Source of the DNA: Leishmania infantum JPCM5
Lineage: Eukaryota; Euglenozoa; Kinetoplastea; Trypanosomatida; Trypanosomatidae
Assembly (NCBI RefSeq): GCF_000002875.2
Contig: NC_009391.2
Coordinates: 528,382 to 592,381, forward strand
Length of the DNA: 64,000 bases
Direction of reading: 5' to 3'
A program made the position numbers and the translations under genes. The notes under the pieces were generated by a model. The model did not search any database. It was not told the origin of the DNA and saw nothing but the letters and a program-made list of their open reading frames with translations. The first letter of the stretch is position 1; each line of letters begins with the position of its first letter. Below are positions 59,751 through 64,000 of this stretch, piece by piece.

Positions 59751-61560
59751 GTGCTGGAATTGAGCACGTCGCGTTGCGGCAGCCATTCCAGTGGTCATCA
59801 ACGACATCCAGCGCCTGCGTTGCCGGCATGCAACCGAAAACGTGATGAGACATGATCTCACAGTACCACGCCGTTCGCTGGACGTCAGGGGCTGCGACGC
59901 GTCAGCATTAATCGTGCAACTGTCAAAAGGGAGTCTCACCAGCGTGATCGCGGCAGCGGAATCGACTGCCGCGCGTGCCCACGCTCAGCTACTGGGCTCA
60001 CAGGATACGTGTAGGAGCATAATCATCACCTTCGTTGGTGGTAAGAATGTTCAGCCGTTTGACGACACAACCAACAGCGTCCGAACTGTCCAGCCTCTCG
60101 AGTGTGCCAGCCGGTAGCTGCGACTGTGCGCTCTTCTCCTCACGCTCGGTGACACATCCGCTGTACGGCACGTACCTGCAGCTTCACGGGTGCTCCTTAC
60201 TACGCCGTAGGAGGTGCATGTCGATAACGATGCTAGCACGGTTAAGTTGTCACAAGCGACAGTACCGCAGATTCGAGGTGCTTGTTGCTGGATGCTTCAG
60301 CGGCATATCTCAGAATGGTGTCGCTCCGCCCAGGGGGGAACTGAGCGTACGGTGCGTTGTGTGCTCCTCCACATCCTCACGCAAGCTTGTCGACAGGTGG
60401 TTCTCGGCTTCCACACGTCACTGTTGAGGATTGGAGTAGGTGCCGGTGTGATATACGCACGCTCACTGCACCCAAGAGCCTCAGCAGCCCCGGCCTAACA
60501 GGCGGGGAGTGCACGACCCTACTCGCCGTCGAGGTGTGTCCCCACATGTGCGTGTGGACCGCTCCTGCTGCGAGGCTCTGCGGAGTCGGCCGCCGCTGTA
60601 ACGGGCGCCGTGACTTGCGGTCACGAACGCGCCTCAGAGTAGTCGGTGCAGCTACTTGCAACCCCGGCATGCGCCAGGCGCATTAGTCCCCATCAGTATC
60701 CGCAGTTGTCATCGGGTACGGTGTCTTGCACCACCGTCCGGCAGCTCACTTCTGGAAAGGGCTGTCGCGACGAACGGTCGACTACGAAGATCTACTGGAC
60801 TTGATACATGCGTGCAACTGCTAACGGCGCATTCGAGCTGGCGCCGTTCCCTTGAAGGCTTCGTGCGGTGAGCATGCGCCCTAACTCTCATGCCGTTTGT
60901 TGCTAGCAACAGCGACGCTTGCAGCATCAACGACCCCGGCGCCTGCGTGAAGCTGGTTCTCGGTCAATGCTAGCGAGTGCAAAAGGCTGCCTCCTTCGCC
61001 ACCGCCAGCAGGTACAGCGCAATTCGCAACTCGAGACGCTCGCTGCAGTAGCGCTTGCTTTGCGGCGTTCCTGTGCGTTGGCGGCTGAAACTGGTCGGCT
61101 CTCGCGAGTGTCTCGAACGGAGTACCCCCGCCAAGTGGTCCGACAGCACCAAGACATGCAAGCACCACAGCCCTCCTGCCACCTTGTCTCTTGAATGGTT
61201 TTGTGTGCGCAGCTTCCCGCTTTGGATTGAAGGGTGCGAGACAGGCGCGTTGTTCTACGACATTGACCTCCACGAACCACAAAGCACTGCCACGTTTTAT
61301 TGGGTGCGGCGCTGCCCCGTTTGTAGGCAGACTTGGCGCCGACGTCCGTTCCTTGTGTGACACACCTGATTTGTGTGCTCGTATGCCCTCCCTCTGCCGC
61401 CCCTCCACTTGGTCTACCTCTGCACCACCTCTCCCGTGCTCCGGCCGAGCGTATATACACACTACATTAGAGACGCAACACCACTCCTTGGTTCATAGGC
61501 GAGATCTGCTCAATAAGCATCCCCAACACAGACACACACGTCCGTTCCGCGCTGTCCTTT
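59750..61560 (+). pseudogene. Candidate decayed gene in the subtelomere
   Basis: Unlike the flanking UTR-type DNA, this stretch lacks pyrimidine runs and dinucleotide repeats and has the balanced GC-rich composition of coding DNA. No frame stays open longer than about 110-195 codons, and coding-like patches change frame. Some patches on the + strand are Leu/Val/Cys-rich with short motifs such as SLDVRGCDASALIVQL, YLQLHGCSLL, ECTTLLAVEVCPHMCV and RTRLRVVGAATCN. These are reminiscent of trypanosomatid leucine-rich-repeat proteins, but that is only an impression. Other explanations are a DIRE retroelement remnant or non-coding subtelomeric DNA. Confidence 0.35.
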
Positions 61561-61573
61561 GATCTCCTGCACA

Positions 61574-62297
61574 TCATGCACACGCAACACAGCTGTTTCG
61601 GATCCGCTGCTTTCTCCCGCTTAGTTGCTGGCGAGCTGTGTATTTGGGGCGCAGCATGGACGCAGCGCTGAGAGAAATGGATGCGATGCGTGCTGCGTGA
61701 CAGAGTGCTGCAGAGAAGGGAGTGCTCTGGGAATGGTATGCGTGCGCACTGGCCTCTTCAAAGCGTGATGCGGGGCCCGAATGGTCGCCCTCCAAGAGCA
61801 ACGCGTTGGCGCTGCCATGGTAGTGGTGGTTGCGCCTGCCAAAGTGGAGGCAGAGATGACTTAGCGCTTTTGAGCCGAGAAAGCGTGCGGAATGGACCTC
61901 TAGCGGGGTGGACTTCAGCGGGCAAAGGACAGCTGCAGGCTTTTCCCGATGTCTGTCCACTTCAGTGCCCTTCACGACCTCCAGTACAGAGTCTCCTAGT
62001 TGAGGAGGAGCGGACTTGCCTCGCGTCCGCCCAGCGTTGATGCACTGTGTCCCATCGCGATGTGTCTGTAAAGATTCTGGTGGACCTGAGGACAGTGCAC
62101 AGGATAGGAAGACGCGACGCTGCTTTCTAGTGGAAACGTCAGTGATGCCCCGCCTGTCGCCGATTACTGCTTTTCGCATACCTTTCGCTGCAGACGACTG
62201 ACTTCGTCCCGGGTCACCTGACAGCAGCGAAGACGGACAGGTAGGCATACGGAGACGACCCTCAACGTCGCGCATCATCTGGGCGGATGGGGAAGGG
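61574..62297. other. Unique subtelomeric DNA before the telomeric array
   Basis: About 0.7 kb of non-repetitive sequence. The minus strand stays open through it and into the tandem arrays. That is partly a trivial consequence of repeats with no stop codon. No recognisable domain is found on either strand. Confidence 0.5.
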
Positions 62298-62360
62298 TTT
62301 TTCTCTCCACTGATTCCTTGCACAGCGACACCCTCTCCAACAGGACGGGGGCGTGACGGT
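62298..62360. repeat. Subtelomeric conserved block, cycle A
   Basis: First of five copies of a ~60-base block running from a T tract and CTCCACTGATTCCTTGCACA to ACAGGACGGGGGCGTGACGG. This copy differs from the rest near its T tract (TTTTTCTCTCC). It is followed by only about one and a half octamers (GTGTACTGGTGTACTC) and then eight TTAGGG units (62376-62423). Confidence 0.9.
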
Positions 62361-62375
62361 GTACTGGTGTACTCG

Positions 62376-62423
62376 TTAGGGTTAGGGTTAGGGTTAGGGT
62401 TAGGGTTAGGGTTAGGGTTAGGG
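62376..62423 (+). repeat. Telomeric TTAGGG array 1 (8 units)
   Basis: Eight perfect TTAGGG units on the + strand, the orientation expected at the right end of a chromosome. Confidence 0.97.
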
Positions 62424-62483
62424 TTTTTTTCTCCACTGATTCCTTGCACAGCGACACCCTCTCCAACAGGACGGGGGCGTGAC
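62424..62483. repeat. Subtelomeric conserved block, cycle B
   Basis: The T tract joins directly to the last TTAGGG, followed by CTCCACTGATTCCTTGCACA and the rest of the ~60-base block. Confidence 0.95.
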
Positions 62484-62853
62484 GGTGTACTGGTGTACTG
62501 GTGTACTGGTGTACTGGTGTACTGGTGTACTGGTGTACTGGTGTACTGGTGTACTGGTGTACTGGTGTACTGGTGTACTGGTGTACTGGTGTACTGGTGT
62601 ACTGGTGTACTGGTGTACTGGTGTACTGGTGTACTGGTGTACTGGTGTACTGGTGTACTGGTGTACTGGTGTACTGGTGTACTGGTGTACTGGTGTACTG
62701 GTGTACTGGTGTACTGGTGTACTGGTGTACTGGTGTACTGGTGTACTGGTGTACTGGTGTACTGGTGTACTGGTGTACTGGTGTACTGGTGTACTGGTGT
62801 ACTGGTGTACTGGTGTACTGGTGTACTGGTGTACTGGTGTACTGGTGTACTGG
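62484..62853 (+). repeat. TGTACTGG octamer array (~46 copies)
   Basis: About 370 bases of essentially perfect 8-bp tandem repeats (TGTACTGG). Because 8 is not a multiple of 3, each strand and frame reads an eight-residue periodic peptide with no stop codon. This explains the long open frames here; they are not genes. Confidence 0.97.
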
Positions 62854-62907
62854 TTAGGGTTAGGGTTAGGGTTAGGGTTAGGGTTAGGGTTAGGGTTAGG
62901 GTTAGGG
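62854..62907 (+). repeat. Telomeric TTAGGG array 2 (9 units)
   Basis: Nine perfect TTAGGG units that share their junction Gs with the last octamer (TACTGGTTAGGG). Confidence 0.97.
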
Positions 62908-63043
62908 TTTTTTTCTCCACTGATTCCTTGCACAGCGACACCCTCTCCAACAGGACGGGGGCGTGACGGTGTACTGGTGTACTGGTGTACTGGTGTACTG
63001 GTGTACTGGTGTACTGGTGTACTGGTTAGGGTTAGGGTTAGGG
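62908..63043 (+). repeat. Cycle C: conserved block, ~7 octamers, 3 TTAGGG
   Basis: The ~60-base block spans 62908-62968, about seven TGTACTGG octamers span 62969-63025, and three TTAGGG units span 63026-63043. The module order is the same as in the other cycles. Confidence 0.95.
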
Positions 63044-63399
63044 TTTTTTTCTCCACTGATTCCTTGCACAGCGACACCCTCTCCAACAGGACGGGGGCGT
63101 GATGGTGTACTGGTGTACTGGTGTACTGGTGTACTGGTGTACTGGTGTACTGGTGTACTGGTGTACTGGTGTACTGGTGTACTGGTGTACTGGTGTACTG
63201 GTGTACTGGTGTACTGGTGTACTGGTGTACTGGTGTACTGGTGTACTGGTGTACTGGTGTACTGGTGTACTGGTGTACTGGTGTACTGGTGTACTGGTGT
63301 ACTGGTGTACTGGTGTACTGGTGTACTGGTGTACTGGTGTACTGGTTAGGGTTAGGGTTAGGGTTAGGGTTAGGGTTAGGGTGAGGGTTAGGGTTAGGG
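63044..63399 (+). repeat. Cycle D: conserved block, ~30 octamers, 9 telomeric units
   Basis: The block spans 63044-63103, with a single variant (GCGTGATGG instead of GCGTGACGG). About 30 octamers span 63104-63345. Nine telomeric units span 63346-63399, one of which is the variant TGAGGG (63382-63387). Confidence 0.95.
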
Positions 63400-63509
63400 T
63401 TTTTTTCTCCACTGATTCCTTGCACAGCGACACCCTCTCCAACAGGACGGGGGCGTGACGGTGTACTGGTGTACTGGTGTACTGGTGTACTGGTTAGGGT
63501 TAGGGTTAG
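63400..63509 (+). repeat. Cycle E: conserved block, ~4 octamers, TTAGGG running into the gap
   Basis: The block spans 63400-63459, four octamers span 63460-63493, and two TTAGGG units plus TTAG span 63494-63509. There the sequence is replaced by N. Confidence 0.95.
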
Positions 63510-63609
63510 NNNNNNNNNNNNNNNNNNNNNNNNNNNNNNNNNNNNNNNNNNNNNNNNNNNNNNNNNNNNNNNNNNNNNNNNNNNNNNNNNNNNNNNNNNN
63601 NNNNNNNNN
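63510..63609. other. Assembly gap (100 N)
   Basis: Exactly 100 unknown bases, a conventional placeholder length. The real size of the missing sequence is not known. Confidence 0.99.
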
Positions 63610-64000
63610 CATGGTCGTGATGTAAAGGAGTGGTTGCACACTCCTATTTTCGCTCCTCGCCGAAGTGTGGAGGGAGCTGGTTGAGAGGAGAAAAACGTGC
63701 GCTCCTTGCTGCCGCTCATGCGTTGGCTAGCGACTTGCTCTCTCCACTGCACTCGTACGCGTGCCATCCCATCGGCTTATCGCTCGACACACGTCTTTCT
63801 TCTGTGGCGCTGCGGCCTCGAACTCCCCACTATCAGCACTTCCATGCGTTCTAGCCCGAGCGCCGCGGCCCGGCGCAGCTGCGGGGTAGTGTGAGGGGAC
63901 CCCCTGAGTCGGATAAGGAAGAACCGTTTTTTTTTTCCGCCTCTACACAGGAAAGCTCCTTACGACAGTGAGTCGGCTTTGCTCATTCTCATTGTGCGCA
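63610..64000. other. Non-telomeric sequence after the gap
   Basis: These 391 bases show no TTAGGG, octamer or conserved block. There is T/C-rich DNA (about 63700-63800), a T run (63928-63936) and no open frame that looks coding. It may belong to a different contig joined across the gap. Confidence 0.6.

Noticed and set aside
62484..63345. Possible CRISPR array
   Set aside because: The repeats are directly adjacent 8-bp units without spacers, in a eukaryotic telomeric setting.
62367..63767. Very long open frames on both strands in the telomeric array (up to ~450 codons with periodic Tyr/Trp/Cys/Thr or Ser/Thr/Pro/His/Gln peptides)
   Set aside because: The 8-bp and 6-bp units contain no stop codon in any frame, so open frames are automatic. 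Some run through the N gap. They are repeats, not genes.
1..64000. tRNA, rRNA, snoRNA or spliced-leader genes
   Set aside because: I scanned by eye for B-box-like GGTTCGAAT motifs, clover-leaf arms and the spliced-leader exon and saw none. A covariance-model search would be needed to exclude small RNAs.
1..64000. Strand-switch region or convergent transcription
   Set aside because: All supported genes are on the + strand. Minus-strand candidates (44572-45039, 61574-62297) are too weak to claim a switch.

Overview
This window is nuclear DNA of a trypanosomatid, almost certainly Leishmania. All convincing genes lie on the + strand and have no visible introns. They are separated by 0.4-3 kb of pyrimidine-rich, (CA)n/(TG)n-rich DNA, as expected for a polycistronic unit processed by trans-splicing and polyadenylation. 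Five copies of a SIDER2-type degenerate retroposon sit downstream of genes. The right end holds TTAGGG repeats interleaved with a subtelomeric block. From memory of L. major, a front-end desaturase and an MsrA in this order fit the right end of chromosome 7; this needs a synteny check.

Layout. 1-2516: 3' part of a PIF1-type helicase that carries a C-terminal PIN-like nuclease domain. 3505-3852: PIN1-type parvulin. 5596-9958: two uncharacterised proteins and a Sel1-repeat protein. 10960-14694: P5A-type ATPase. 16583-16933: DPY-30 motif protein. 17849-19393: lipoate-protein ligase. 19946-21298: zinc-finger/OB-fold RNA-editing protein, KREPA3/MP42-like. 22874-25393: beta-propeller/coiled-coil protein. 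26995-28248: cytochrome b5 fused front-end fatty acid desaturase. 29788-31684: two small uncharacterised proteins. 32224-32544: mitochondrial ATP synthase subunit c. 33889-34977: putative mitochondrial membrane coiled-coil protein, possibly mitofilin-like. 36824-37861: proteasome subunit RPN10. 40119-41849: Miro-like protein. 42708-43238: MsrA. 46478-54106: giant VPS13-like lipid-transfer protein. 54906-56381: amino acid transporter, the last intact gene.

From 56.4 kb the coding signal fades. There is a T-rich, gene-free stretch, then about 1.8 kb (59.75-61.56 kb) with coding-like composition but broken frames. Next comes unique subtelomeric DNA (61.6-62.3 kb), then five cycles of a conserved ~60-bp block, a TGTACTGG octamer array and a TTAGGG array. 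The array ends at a 100-base N gap (63510-63609). After the gap there are 391 bases of non-telomeric DNA.

The genes do not form a single pathway, as is usual in trypanosomatid transcription units. Several converge on the mitochondrion: lipoate ligase, editing protein, ATP synthase c, the Mic60-like candidate, Miro, and perhaps the small protein at 7184. Others serve the ER and membrane lipids (P5A ATPase, desaturase, VPS13-like) or proteostasis and redox repair (PIN1, RPN10, MsrA).

The strongest leads are the helicase-PIN fusion, a beta-helix-like segment inside the VPS13-like protein, the two alternative 5' modules of the SIDER2 copies, the decayed subtelomeric gene, and the alternating telomeric array with its doubtful contig join. 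Every start codon given is the first plausible in-frame ATG. No RNA evidence was available.
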